Part shown: one piece after another, positions 25,798 through 34,004 of the stretch | How positions within the stretch are numbered: the stretch's first letter is position 1 | Layout: every line of letters starts with the position of its first letter | Assembly (NCBI GenBank): GCA_039794245.1 | Contig: JBDIVS010000019.1 | Location: 1 to 54,226 of the forward strand | Length of the DNA stretch: 54,226 nucleotides | Origin: DAITQM01 sp039794245 | Lineage (GTDB): Bacteria > Pseudomonadota > Gammaproteobacteria > Xanthomonadales > Wenzhouxiangellaceae | Direction of reading: 5' to 3' | The notes under the pieces: generated by a model | The model's input: the letters and a program-made list of their open reading frames with translations, nothing else | Database searches by the model: none | Told to the model about the DNA's origin: nothing | Made by a program: the position numbers and the translations under genes

Positions 25798-26834
25798 CGC
25801 CGTTCTCCGTAGATTCGCGGCCGCGTGTAACGATCGATCAGCGGGGCGAGGGCGTTCATCGTCAATACCGCAAAAGCCAGCCCGTCAGGATAATTCCCCC
25901 AGCGCCGGATGGCCAGCGTGATCACCGCGACTCCAGCCCCGAACCACAAGCGCCCGGCCGGCGTCGAAGCCCCCGAAACCGGGTCGGTGGCGATGAAAAA
26001 GGCGCCGAGGACCAGCGCGCCGCTGAACACATGCTGCAGCGGCAAAGGGTGCGCCGCCGGATCGATCAGATAAAACGGCAGGGTCAAAAGCAAGGTGGTG
26101 CCGAGCGTCGCCACCGGGACGCGCCAATTGATCACCCGGCGGTAGAGCAGCCACAGGCCGCCGGCGAGGTACCAGTTGGCGATCCACTCCCAGCCGTGAC
26201 CGCCGAAATCGCCGAAGACCGGATCGAGCCTGACCTCGCTGACCAGCAGATTCTGCGCCCGGCCGCTGCGCAAAAGATCGAGCGGCGTCGCTGAGCTGAT
26301 CGCATCCCAGCGCGCCGCCTCGGGCAGTTGTCCGAGACCGACGGCTCTCAGGATCTCAAGCAGATCAGTCCCGCCGGCGCCGAGCGGCGCCGGTGCCAAC
26401 CATTGGCTCATCGGCAGCGGAAACGAGATGAGCACGATGGCGAAACCGGCCATCGCCGGATTGAAGCGGTTGTAACCGAGCCCGCCGTAGGCGTGTTTGA
26501 CCAGCCAGATGGCGCTCACCATGCCGATCAGCGCGATCCACCACGGGGCCAGCGGCGGCACCGAGAGCGCGAATAGCACGGCGGTGACCAGGGCGCTGTA
26601 ATCGCCGATGAGGCGTCTGGCGCTCTGCCGCCGCCAGCGCGCGGCGAGCGCCTCGGCACCCAGCGCGAACAGGGCGGCGAGCCCGATCTGCAAAAAAATA
26701 CCCGGGCCGAAAAACCAGGCGTGGGCGGCGATGCCCGGCACCAGCGCGATCAGCACATCGCGCATCAGCGTGGCGACGTCGCGTGAGGGCGGCAGGTGCG
26801 GCGCCGGCGCGGTCGGAAAATGCCGGATGGTCAT
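25794..26834 (-). CDS. rsxD: Electron transport complex subunit RsxD/RnfD
   Basis: The 346-residue integral membrane subunit of the RnfD/NqrB family has ten or so hydrophobic segments. The flavinylation motif is in DAISSATPLDLL (about residue 185), where the threonine should carry FMN. FHHIF-type variation is seen as GYNRFNPAMAGFAI, a typical RnfD segment. It is translationally coupled to rsxC and rsxG. Confidence 0.95.
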   Translation of the reverse strand: MTIRHFPTAPAPHLPPSRDVATLMRDVLIALVPGIAAHAWFFGPGIFLQIGLAALFALGAEALAARWRRQSARRLIGDYSALVTAVLFALSVPPLAPWWIALIGMVSAIWLVKHAYGGLGYNRFNPAMAGFAIVLISFPLPMSQWLAPAPLGAGGTDLLEILRAVGLGQLPEAARWDAISSATPLDLLRSGRAQNLLVSEVRLDPVFGDFGGHGWEWIANWYLAGGLWLLYRRVINWRVPVATLGTTLLLTLPFYLIDPAAHPLPLQHVFSGALVLGAFFIATDPVSGASTPAGRLWFGAGVAVITLAIRRWGNYPDGLAFAVLTMNALAPLIDRYTRPRIYGERR

Positions 26835-28402
26835 CGGTGCCGGCTGCGGCTCGGGGCTGGGGTGGTCATCGGCGTTCGTTTTGCTTTTTTTTGCCGGGCC
26901 AGGTCCAGCGCCTTGGCAATGCGGGCCTTGGCCTCAGCCGCGTCGCCGGCCAAGCGCTGTTCCGCTTCGGCGGCCTCCCGCGCCGCCGCCGCCTTTGCCT
27001 GCCGGCGCTCCTGGCTTGCCAGGTAGCGGGCCTTGGCCCGTTCGGCGTGCGCCCGGCGCTGCCGTTCGGCATGGATTTCAGCCTTGCCCCGGCGGTAATC
27101 GGCGACCAGCGGAATATGGCTCGGGCACACCTGGGCGCAGCACCCGCATTCGATACAGGCTTCGAGGCCGAATTCGCCCGCCCGCCCGAGATCGCCGGCC
27201 CGGATCGCCCAGTGCAACTCGTGCGGCAGCAATTGCACCGGGCAGACCCGGCTGCATTCGCCGCAGTTAATGCACGGCAGTACCGGCGCCGAGTCGGCGA
27301 TCTCGCCGGCGTCGAGGACCAGCAGGCAATTGGTGCCTTTGACCACCGGCAGGCCGTCATGCACCAGCGCCTCGCCCATCAGCGGCCCGCCGCAGACCAG
27401 GCGCGCCGCGCCCGGCCGGTAACCGCCACAATCGGCGATCAGGTGGTGAAGCGGTGTGCCGAGCAGCACCCGCCGGTTGCCCGGCGCGGCGATGCCCGTG
27501 CCGGTGACCGTGACGATCCGCTCGACGAGCGGCAAACCGTCGAGAATCGCGTCGGCCACCGCCGCCGCGGTCGCCACATTGAAGACAACCAGGCCGAGCG
27601 CCTGCGGGTAGCCGCCGAGCGGCACTTCGCGGCCGGTCAGCACCTGGGTCAACTGCCGCTCGCCGCCCTCGGGGTACATGCTCGGGACCTTGACGATGCG
27701 CGTCGGTACAGTGGTGACTTCGAGCCTGGCGTTGAGCTTGCGCTCGGCGCTGCGCATCCGCTTCTCGATGGCGATGACCAGGCGCCGGGCGCCGGCGGCG
27801 CGGGCCAGGATGCCGGCCCCGGCGAGCACGCGCTCCGGGTGCGTTTCGAGTAGCGCTTCGTCGCAACTGATGTAGGGCTCGCACTCGGCACCGTTGATGA
27901 TCACGGTGTCGATCTCCTGACCGGCGGCCAGCAGTTTGGCGGCGCTCGGATAGACCGCACCGCCCAAACCGACGATGCCGGCGGCGGCGATCGCGCGCTG
28001 CAACTCGGCCGCCGACATGGCACGCCACGGCGGCGGCACGGCAGGCGCCACGGCGCGGTGCTCGCCGTCCAGTTCGATCTCGAGGCACGGTTCGCCCGGC
28101 TCGGGGCAGGCGATGGTCGGCAGGATCTCGAGGCGCCGCACCACGCCCGAACTCGGTGCGTGGATCGGCACCTGGTTGGCCGCCTCGGCCACCGTCAACG
28201 CTTCGCCGCGAAGCACGCGCTGACCGGGTGAGACCAGCAGCCGTCCGGCCCGCCCCTGGTGCTGGCAAAGTGGCAAAACGAGCCGCGCCGGCAACGGCGG
28301 CCGGCTGACCGGCGAGGACAGGGATTGCCGCTTGTAGTGCCTAAGCCGCAGACCGCCGTGAAACGGGTGCAGCACTTCGCCCGGTTCGTGTTCGAGCAGC
28401 AT
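26831..28402 (-). CDS. rsxC: Electron transport complex subunit RsxC/RnfC
   Basis: The 523-residue NADH-side subunit has the N-terminal GGLRLRHYK start of the family. An NADH/FMN-binding domain like NuoF follows (GLGGAVYPSAAKL, INGAECEPYISCDEALL). Two [4Fe-4S] motifs are CINCGECSRVCP and CIECGCCAQVCP (about residues 385-435). The C-terminal ~80 residues form a short Ala/Lys/Arg-rich helical tail; some gammaproteobacterial RsxC have far longer tails. Confidence 0.96.
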   Translation of the reverse strand: MLLEHEPGEVLHPFHGGLRLRHYKRQSLSSPVSRPPLPARLVLPLCQHQGRAGRLLVSPGQRVLRGEALTVAEAANQVPIHAPSSGVVRRLEILPTIACPEPGEPCLEIELDGEHRAVAPAVPPPWRAMSAAELQRAIAAAGIVGLGGAVYPSAAKLLAAGQEIDTVIINGAECEPYISCDEALLETHPERVLAGAGILARAAGARRLVIAIEKRMRSAERKLNARLEVTTVPTRIVKVPSMYPEGGERQLTQVLTGREVPLGGYPQALGLVVFNVATAAAVADAILDGLPLVERIVTVTGTGIAAPGNRRVLLGTPLHHLIADCGGYRPGAARLVCGGPLMGEALVHDGLPVVKGTNCLLVLDAGEIADSAPVLPCINCGECSRVCPVQLLPHELHWAIRAGDLGRAGEFGLEACIECGCCAQVCPSHIPLVADYRRGKAEIHAERQRRAHAERAKARYLASQERRQAKAAAAREAAEAEQRLAGDAAEAKARIAKALDLARQKKAKRTPMTTPAPSRSRHR

Positions 28403-28405
28403 CGC

Positions 28406-28915
28406 CTAGGCCGTGCTCACGGGGTGTTCAGGGCGCGGCACCAGCGCGATGCAATCGACGGGGCAGAGCTCAAGGCACAGTTCGCAGGCGGTGCATTCGG
28501 CGGCGATCACGGTATGGAGGAAGCCGCTGGCGCCGACAATGGCATCCACCGGACAGGCCGGCAGGCACAGGGCGCAGCCGATGCACGCCGCTTCGTCGAT
28601 GCGGGCGAGGTGGGTTCTAGCCGGCGATGGCAACGGCGCGCCGCCGGGTGCATCGCCGAGCAACTCGGCCAGCGCCAGCTGTGTCCGCTCGCCGCCCGGC
28701 GGGCAGCGGTCGATTGTCGTCGCGCCGCGCGCCAGCGCCTCGGCGTAGGCTCGACAGCCGGGGTGGCCGCACTGGGCGCATTGGATCTGCGGCAAAAGAT
28801 TGTCGATCGCCGCGACCAGCTTCTCGGTGCCATCCGCCAGATACCGGCGCAGCCACAAGACCCCGGCACCGGCGCCGAGCGCCAGCAGGGTGACCACCAC
28901 GATTCCGGCGAACAT
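28406..28915 (-). CDS. rsxB: Electron transport complex subunit RsxB/RnfB
   Basis: The 169-residue subunit has an N-terminal membrane helix (residues 3-22) and an Fe-S domain (C-A-Q-C-G-H-P-G-C ... RCPPGG). Two ferredoxin-type clusters follow (CIGCALCLPACPVDAI and CTACELCLELCPVDCI). The ATG at 28915 gives the expected membrane anchor; a longer open frame to 29440 runs over rsxA in another frame and is a shadow. It ends 3 bp before rsxC. Confidence 0.95.
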   Translation of the reverse strand: MFAGIVVVTLLALGAGAGVLWLRRYLADGTEKLVAAIDNLLPQIQCAQCGHPGCRAYAEALARGATTIDRCPPGGERTQLALAELLGDAPGGAPLPSPARTHLARIDEAACIGCALCLPACPVDAIVGASGFLHTVIAAECTACELCLELCPVDCIALVPRPEHPVSTA

Positions 28916-28932
28916 GACCTTGCACCCTGGGG

Positions 28933-29514
28933 TCAATCGCCGGCCATGCCGCCGAAACCGGTGAACGCGATCGCCATCAGGCCGGCAGTGAGCAGGGCCA
29001 GCGGCGCCCCCTGAAAGGCCGCCGGTACCGGCGCCCGATCGGTGCGTTCGCGCAACGCGGCAAAGGTGATGAGGACGAAGGCGAAACCCAGTCCGGCGCC
29101 GAAGCCGAACCACGCCGCCTCCAGCAGCGAGCGTTGCTGCCGGACGTTGAGCAGCGCCACGCCAAGCACCGCGCAGTTGGTCGTGATCAGCGGCAGGTAG
29201 AGGCCGAGAATGCGCTGCACCAGCGGGCTGATGGCCCGGACGATCAATTCGACCGCCTGGACCAGCGCGGCGATGATCAGGATAAAGGTCAGGGTCGCCA
29301 GGTATTCGAGGCCGAACGGGACGAGCAGAAAACGAAAAATCAGATGGCCGGCGATCGACGCCAGGGTCAGCACCAGCAAGGTCGCCAGTGCCATGCCGCG
29401 CGCCGCGTCCAGCCGCGCCGAGGCGCCGAGGAAGGGGCACAGCCCGAGAAAGCGGTGCAGCACAAAATTATTGGCCAGCACCGTGGAAACGATAATCAGG
29501 ACGGCTGTTTCCAT
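28933..29514 (-). CDS. rsxA: Electron transport complex subunit RsxA/RnfA
   Basis: The 193-residue, six-helix membrane protein has the RnfA signatures NNFVLHRFLGLCPFLG and YLPLITTNCAVLGVAL. It starts at ATG 29514, sharing a base with the metG stop (TGATG). It is the first rsx gene of an operon with the usual ABCDGE order and with nth at the end. The complex couples NADH oxidation and electron transfer to ion flux, and in E. coli also keeps SoxR reduced. Confidence 0.97.
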   Translation of the reverse strand: METAVLIIVSTVLANNFVLHRFLGLCPFLGASARLDAARGMALATLLVLTLASIAGHLIFRFLLVPFGLEYLATLTFILIIAALVQAVELIVRAISPLVQRILGLYLPLITTNCAVLGVALLNVRQQRSLLEAAWFGFGAGLGFAFVLITFAALRERTDRAPVPAAFQGAPLALLTAGLMAIAFTGFGGMAGD

Positions 29515-31568
29515 CAGTTGACGCGCATTCCGGGCAAGGCGCCGCTGTCCGGGGCCAGCAGAAACGGCCCGCCGCGCTCGTCGCTGGCGGCCAGCACCAT
29601 GCCCTCCGAGACCCCGAAGCGCATCTTGCGCGGCGCCAGGTTGGCGACCATCACCGTCAGGCGGCCGCGCAGCGCCGCCGGATCGTAGTGCTGCTTGATG
29701 CCGGCGAACACCCGGCACTGCCGGTCGCCGAGGTCGAGCGTCAGGGCGAGCAGTTTGTCGGCGCCCTCGACCGCCTCGGCTTCGACGATGCGCCCGACCC
29801 GCAGATCCAGGCGCCTGAATTCATCGATCGTGATCATCTCGCCACCGGTTGCCGCTGGCCCTTCGCCCTCGGTCCCGTTCATCATTTCACCCCCTTTGTC
29901 TGGTGCTGTCTCCAGGCCACCGCCGGACGCCGCCGGCAGTACCGCCGCCACCTCGGCTGCCTCGAGACGCCTGCCGAGTGGACTGTAGTCGTTGATCCGC
30001 CGCCCGGTCAAGGGCCGTTCGAGGTCGGCCCAGGGTCCGAGAGCGGTGTCGAGAAAACGGCCGCTGGCCGCGGCGATGTCCGGCACGACCGGTGCCAGCC
30101 AGGTGATCAGGGCACGGTAATAATTCAACGCCTGGGTGCAGATCGCCTGCACGCTGCCGAGCGAGGCCGGATCGTGGGCCAGCACCCACGGTTTGGCCTC
30201 GTCGAAATAACGGTTGACCTCGTCGGCAAGCTGCATGATGCGGCGCACTGCCTGGGCGTACCGGCGCGTTGCGTAGTGCCCCGAAATCGCCTCGCCGTGC
30301 GCCACGAACCGCCGGTAGGCGTCCGGATCGGGCAGCGCCGCGGCCAGTTGGCCTGCGAAATGGCGGCCGATGAAGCCGGCGCTGCGGCTGGCGATGTTGA
30401 TCAGCTTGCCGACCAGATCGGCGTTGACGCGCCGGCGGAAGTCGTCGAGATTGAGGTCGATATCGGCCAGCCCGTCGCCGAGTTTGGCGGCAAAGTAGTA
30501 ACGCAGGTAATCGGCCGGCAAGCGTTCGAGATAACGTTCAGCCTCGATGAACGTGCCGCGCGATTTGGACATCTTCTCGCCGTTGATCGTCAAAAACCCG
30601 TGGGCGTAAACCGCACTCGGCAAGCGGTAGCCGCCGGCCGACAGCATTGCCGGCCAGAACAGCGCGTGAAAATAAATGATGTCCTTGCCGATAAAGTGAT
30701 AGACCTCGCTGCCGGCCGCCCGCCCGGCGTCCCAGAAGGTTTCGAAATCGAGCCCGGTGGCGGCGCAATATTCGCGGAAGGCGGCAAGATAACCGAGCGG
30801 CGCGTCCATCCAGACGTAGAAATACTTGTCCTCCGTGCCCGGAATTCTAAAACCGAAATAAGGCGCGTCGCGCGAAATATCCCAGTCCCGGAGTCCAGCC
30901 TCGAACCATTCGGCCAGTTTGTTGCGGACTTCCGGCTGCAATGCCTCGGAGGCGATCCAGCTTGCCAGGCGCTCGGCGAAATCGGCGAGGCGAAAAAAAT
31001 AATGTTCGCTTTGTCTGAGTTCCGGGGTACTGCCGCTGATTACCGAATACGGTGCTATAAGATCGGTCGGGGCATAGGTCGCGCCGCAGGCCTCGCAACT
31101 GTCGCCGTACTGGTCGGCGGCGCCGCACCGCGGGCAGGTGCCCTTGATGAAACGATCGGGTAAAAAGATGCCGCGCGCGGTATCGTAGAACTGTTCGATG
31201 CGCCGCTGCGTGATATGGCCCGCCGCTGTGAGCCTGGCGTACAGGGCCTCGATCAAATCGCGGTTCGCGGCGCTGTGCGTCGAGGAATAATGATCGATCG
31301 CGATGTTGAAGGCGGCGAGATCGCGGCGGTGCGCGGCGTTCATCTCGGCGATCAGATCCTCGGGCAAAATGCCGCGCCGTTCGGCGTGCAGCATGATCGG
31401 CGTGCCGTGCGCGTCGTCGGCGCAGACGTAGTACACCCGGTGACCAAGGGCGCGCAGGTGGCGGGCGAAAATGTCGGTCTGGATGGCTTCGAGGATATAT
31501 CCTAGGTGCAGCGGGCCATTGGCGTAGGGCAGGGCACTGGTCACCAGGATGCGGCGCGGTTCGGACAT
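29514..31568 (-). CDS. metG: Methionyl-tRNA synthetase
   Basis: The 684-residue class I synthetase has the HIGH-like LPYANGPLHLGYIL at the N-terminus, a zinc knuckle (CPRCGAADQYGDSCEACG), and the KMSKS loop as GEKMSKSRGTF (about residue 335). A C-terminal EMAP/Trbp111-type tRNA-binding domain (about 575-684; RRLDLRVGRIVEAEAVEGAD) supports dimerisation. Linked directly to the rsx operon, an arrangement seen in several gammaproteobacteria. Confidence 0.98.
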   Translation of the reverse strand: MSEPRRILVTSALPYANGPLHLGYILEAIQTDIFARHLRALGHRVYYVCADDAHGTPIMLHAERRGILPEDLIAEMNAAHRRDLAAFNIAIDHYSSTHSAANRDLIEALYARLTAAGHITQRRIEQFYDTARGIFLPDRFIKGTCPRCGAADQYGDSCEACGATYAPTDLIAPYSVISGSTPELRQSEHYFFRLADFAERLASWIASEALQPEVRNKLAEWFEAGLRDWDISRDAPYFGFRIPGTEDKYFYVWMDAPLGYLAAFREYCAATGLDFETFWDAGRAAGSEVYHFIGKDIIYFHALFWPAMLSAGGYRLPSAVYAHGFLTINGEKMSKSRGTFIEAERYLERLPADYLRYYFAAKLGDGLADIDLNLDDFRRRVNADLVGKLINIASRSAGFIGRHFAGQLAAALPDPDAYRRFVAHGEAISGHYATRRYAQAVRRIMQLADEVNRYFDEAKPWVLAHDPASLGSVQAICTQALNYYRALITWLAPVVPDIAAASGRFLDTALGPWADLERPLTGRRINDYSPLGRRLEAAEVAAVLPAASGGGLETAPDKGGEMMNGTEGEGPAATGGEMITIDEFRRLDLRVGRIVEAEAVEGADKLLALTLDLGDRQCRVFAGIKQHYDPAALRGRLTVMVANLAPRKMRFGVSEGMVLAASDERGGPFLLAPDSGALPGMRVN

Positions 31569-31914
31569 CGGGGATCTATCGGCTCAAAAAATACATTTTC
31601 GCATGAACCGGCCGCGCCGCCGGGTTCACCCAACTGTTGCATCAATTCCCGGAATTCTCGGTCAAGCGGGTGAGTGCAGCTTGTCCGATTGCCCGACAAA
31701 TGCGTCGGGAACGCAATTTGAACGGCCGCAGGCCGGCCCGTTGGGACAGGGCGAGGGCAGGACTGCCCGAGTAAGAGCCGTAGTCATTCTACGATTCGAG
31801 GGCAAGCGGGCGCGTCACCCCAGGTGAATTCGATGCTTTGACTAATATCATTATAACTTATTGATTTAATTAAGAAATCTATAAATTCGAGCAAAATTTA
31901 TGCAACTGTTGGGT
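31569..31914. other. Intergenic region with AT-rich tract and near-perfect inverted repeat
   Basis: No gene is visible. The metG promoter is expected here. On the minus strand a TATAAT hexamer (31855-31850) lies in an AT-rich tract (31836-31900) that contrasts with the surrounding GC-rich DNA. A 15-bp sequence ACCCAACTGTTGCAT (31628-31642) recurs inverted as ATGCAACTGTTGGGT (31900-31914) with one mismatch at the centre, and the second copy ends exactly at the dadA stop codon. Confidence 0.5.
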
Positions 31915-33183
31915 TCATCCGAACCGCTCGATCCTGAAGGGCGTGGGATCGAGGGGCGGCGCGCTGCCGTCGAGCAAATCGCCGACAAGGTGCGCCGTGA
32001 CCGCCGCGAGGCTGACGCCGAGCATGCCGTGGCCGGTGGCGAGGTAGCAGTTCGGCTGGCCGGGTACGGCCGAGATCACCGGAAGGTCGTCGGGGGTCAT
32101 CGGCCGCCAGCCGTACCATTCCTCGAGCAGTTCCGGTCCTTCAGGCCGGCGCAGGCTGGCCTTTGCGGCCTGGCGCAGCGCCGCCAGACGGCGCGGATTG
32201 AGGCGGCGGTCGTAACCGCTGAATTCCATCGTGCTGCCGAGTCTGAACCCGGCCTCGAACATCGAGACGCAAACCGCCGCCTCTTTCAACACCAATGGCC
32301 GGCGCGGCACCAGGTCCGGCCGCGTGTAGGTCAGCGAATAGCCCTTGCCGGGCTGAATCGACAAGCGCACGCCGATCTGGCGGGCAAGGCGGGGGGACCA
32401 GGCGCCCGCCGCCAGCACCAGATGGTGCGCCCGCCATTGCCGGCCATCGGCCGCCACCAGGTCGTAATGGCCATTGCGGTGGCGTTCGATCCCGGCGATT
32501 TCGGCGCCTTCCACCAGATCGACGCCGCGCCGGTGTGCCGAGCGCGCCAGTTCGACCAGCAGCCGGTCCGGGCGCAGGCTGGCGTCACCGGGATTAAACC
32601 AGGCGCCGGCCTGGCCGGGCAGCAGCGCCGGTTCCTCGGCCGCCAGTCTGCCGGCATCCCAGAATTCGACCGGCCAGCCGATTTCGCCGGCGAGTTTCGG
32701 ATACCAGTCGAAATGATCGAGCGCCCGGCGTTCGCGGAAAACGTACAACGTGCCGGCGCGGCGGAACTCGCAGGCCATGTTCTCCCGTTCGATCCACCCG
32801 GCGAGCAGTTCCAGGGAAAGATTCAGCAGGCCCAGCCGCAACCGGGTTGCGGCGCGGAACTTCCGGCCGGTGGCCTGGCGGGCGAAGCGGTACAACCAGC
32901 GCCACAATCCCGGATCGAGACGCGGTGCGATATACAACGGCGCGTCTGGTTTGAACATCCAGCGCGCCGCCTGCCCGAAGCTGCCGGGCATCGCCAGCGG
33001 TGGTGCGTGGCTCGGGGTGATCGTGCCGCAGTTGCCGTGCGAACTGCCGCGGCCGAGACGGTCGGCTTCGAGCACGACGACGGCGCGGCCGCGGGCGGCC
33101 AGTTCGAGCGCAGTGAAAAGGCCAATCACGCCGCCGCCGATAATGGCCACTTCGCACGCCTGGCCTGCGGCTCGCTCAGTCAT
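31915..33183 (-). CDS. dadA: FAD-dependent D-amino-acid dehydrogenase-like oxidoreductase
   Basis: The 422-residue DAO/DadA-family flavoprotein has the dinucleotide fold VAIIGGGVIGLFTALELAARG and acidic strand end VVVLEADRLGRGSS. The DadA-like GSSHGNCGTITPSHA follows. A second FAD region near the C-terminus reads YLATGHGMLGVSLAA. Members oxidise D-amino acids or related secondary amines and pass electrons to quinones. The exact substrate is not clear, so the gene symbol is by family. It overlaps the glycosylase gene upstream by 8 bp. Confidence 0.85.
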   Translation of the reverse strand: MTERAAGQACEVAIIGGGVIGLFTALELAARGRAVVVLEADRLGRGSSHGNCGTITPSHAPPLAMPGSFGQAARWMFKPDAPLYIAPRLDPGLWRWLYRFARQATGRKFRAATRLRLGLLNLSLELLAGWIERENMACEFRRAGTLYVFRERRALDHFDWYPKLAGEIGWPVEFWDAGRLAAEEPALLPGQAGAWFNPGDASLRPDRLLVELARSAHRRGVDLVEGAEIAGIERHRNGHYDLVAADGRQWRAHHLVLAAGAWSPRLARQIGVRLSIQPGKGYSLTYTRPDLVPRRPLVLKEAAVCVSMFEAGFRLGSTMEFSGYDRRLNPRRLAALRQAAKASLRRPEGPELLEEWYGWRPMTPDDLPVISAVPGQPNCYLATGHGMLGVSLAAVTAHLVGDLLDGSAPPLDPTPFRIERFG

Positions 33184-33739
33184 CGCCTAGTCTCTGCACC
33201 GGACCCTCGTCAAGGATCACCCGCCAGAGTTCGAGTTTTTGCGCGAACGAGCGCGCCGCATGGGCCGGGCTGGTCGAAGGCAGGCACACGCCGACCGGCA
33301 AGTCCAAACGTCCGGCCAGTTCCGGCACGACCCGCCGGCGCCAGACGGTCGCGGCCTGGGTGCCGTTGAAATAGATCCGGCAGATATGTGGATTTTCTTT
33401 GAAAAAACAGTAAAAATCGTTTATTTCGATACTATCTGCGTCAATCCTATGATCCAGACTACCCTGCCGCCGGCACCGGTGGATCACATCCCACAACGCG
33501 ATCCGCCGCGCCCGAAGCATGGCCAGCCGCCGGGCGTAGGTCAGATCGGGCGGGGCACCGGTCAGCGCCGCGAGCAGGCGCCAGAAGGCGTTGCGCGGAT
33601 GGGCGTAATACTCGCCGGCGGCCAGTGAGGCGGCCGAGGGCATGCTGCCGAGGATCAACCGGGTGGCGCGGCGCCCGGCGACCGGTGGAAAACCAGCGAT
33701 CCACTCGCCGGCTGCCGGTAACGATTCAATCGCCGGCAT
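33176..33739 (-). CDS. DNA-deoxyinosine glycosylase (UDG family 6-like)
   Basis: The 187-residue protein has the family-6 HDG pattern: RLILGSMPSAASLAAGEYYA followed by HPRNAFW, then ALWDVIHRCRRQGSLDHRI, and LPSTSPAHA near the C-terminus. These enzymes remove hypoxanthine from DNA. The ATG at 33739 is chosen because the family begins just before the LILGSMP strand and it overlaps the fmdB stop by 14 bp; upstream in-frame starts run into fmdB. Confidence 0.88.
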   Translation of the reverse strand: MPAIESLPAAGEWIAGFPPVAGRRATRLILGSMPSAASLAAGEYYAHPRNAFWRLLAALTGAPPDLTYARRLAMLRARRIALWDVIHRCRRQGSLDHRIDADSIEINDFYCFFKENPHICRIYFNGTQAATVWRRRVVPELAGRLDLPVGVCLPSTSPAHAARSFAQKLELWRVILDEGPVQRLGDD

Positions 33740-34004
33740 CGAGCGTTTGCGGGCCGCGGCCGGCAGTTTTTTCGTACCGCCCGCGGCCGGCGCGGCGATA
33801 TTGTGTGAAACCATGCGCCTCCAGTGTCCGGCGGTCGAGCCGGGCGCCGCCGGCAAGAGACGGGGCAGCGGGGACGCGGCGCACGGCGCAGTCGCACCTT
33901 GGGCACGCAGCCAACGGCGGACTCGATAACTTTTGCAGACACTCGAAGCCGCGCCGGCAGTGCTCGCAGGCTTCGGTTACCGCTTCGTAATAATAGATCG
34001 GCAT
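33726..34004 (-). CDS. FmdB family zinc-ribbon protein
   Basis: The 92-residue protein begins MPIYYYEAVTEACEHCRRGF, the FmdB start, with a zinc ribbon C-x2-C ... C-P-R-C (residues 13-40). The C-terminal half is basic and low-complexity. The cellular role of the family is poorly known; it was first linked to regulation of amide/formamide use. It shares a base with the POT transporter stop (TGATG). Confidence 0.85.
   Translation of the reverse strand: MPIYYYEAVTEACEHCRRGFECLQKLSSPPLAACPRCDCAVRRVPAAPSLAGGARLDRRTLEAHGFTQYRRAGRGRYEKTAGRGPQTLDAGD

Noticed and set aside
33740..33856. N-terminal extension of the deoxyinosine glycosylase
   Set aside because: It overlaps fmdB and is low-complexity; the family starts at about 33739.
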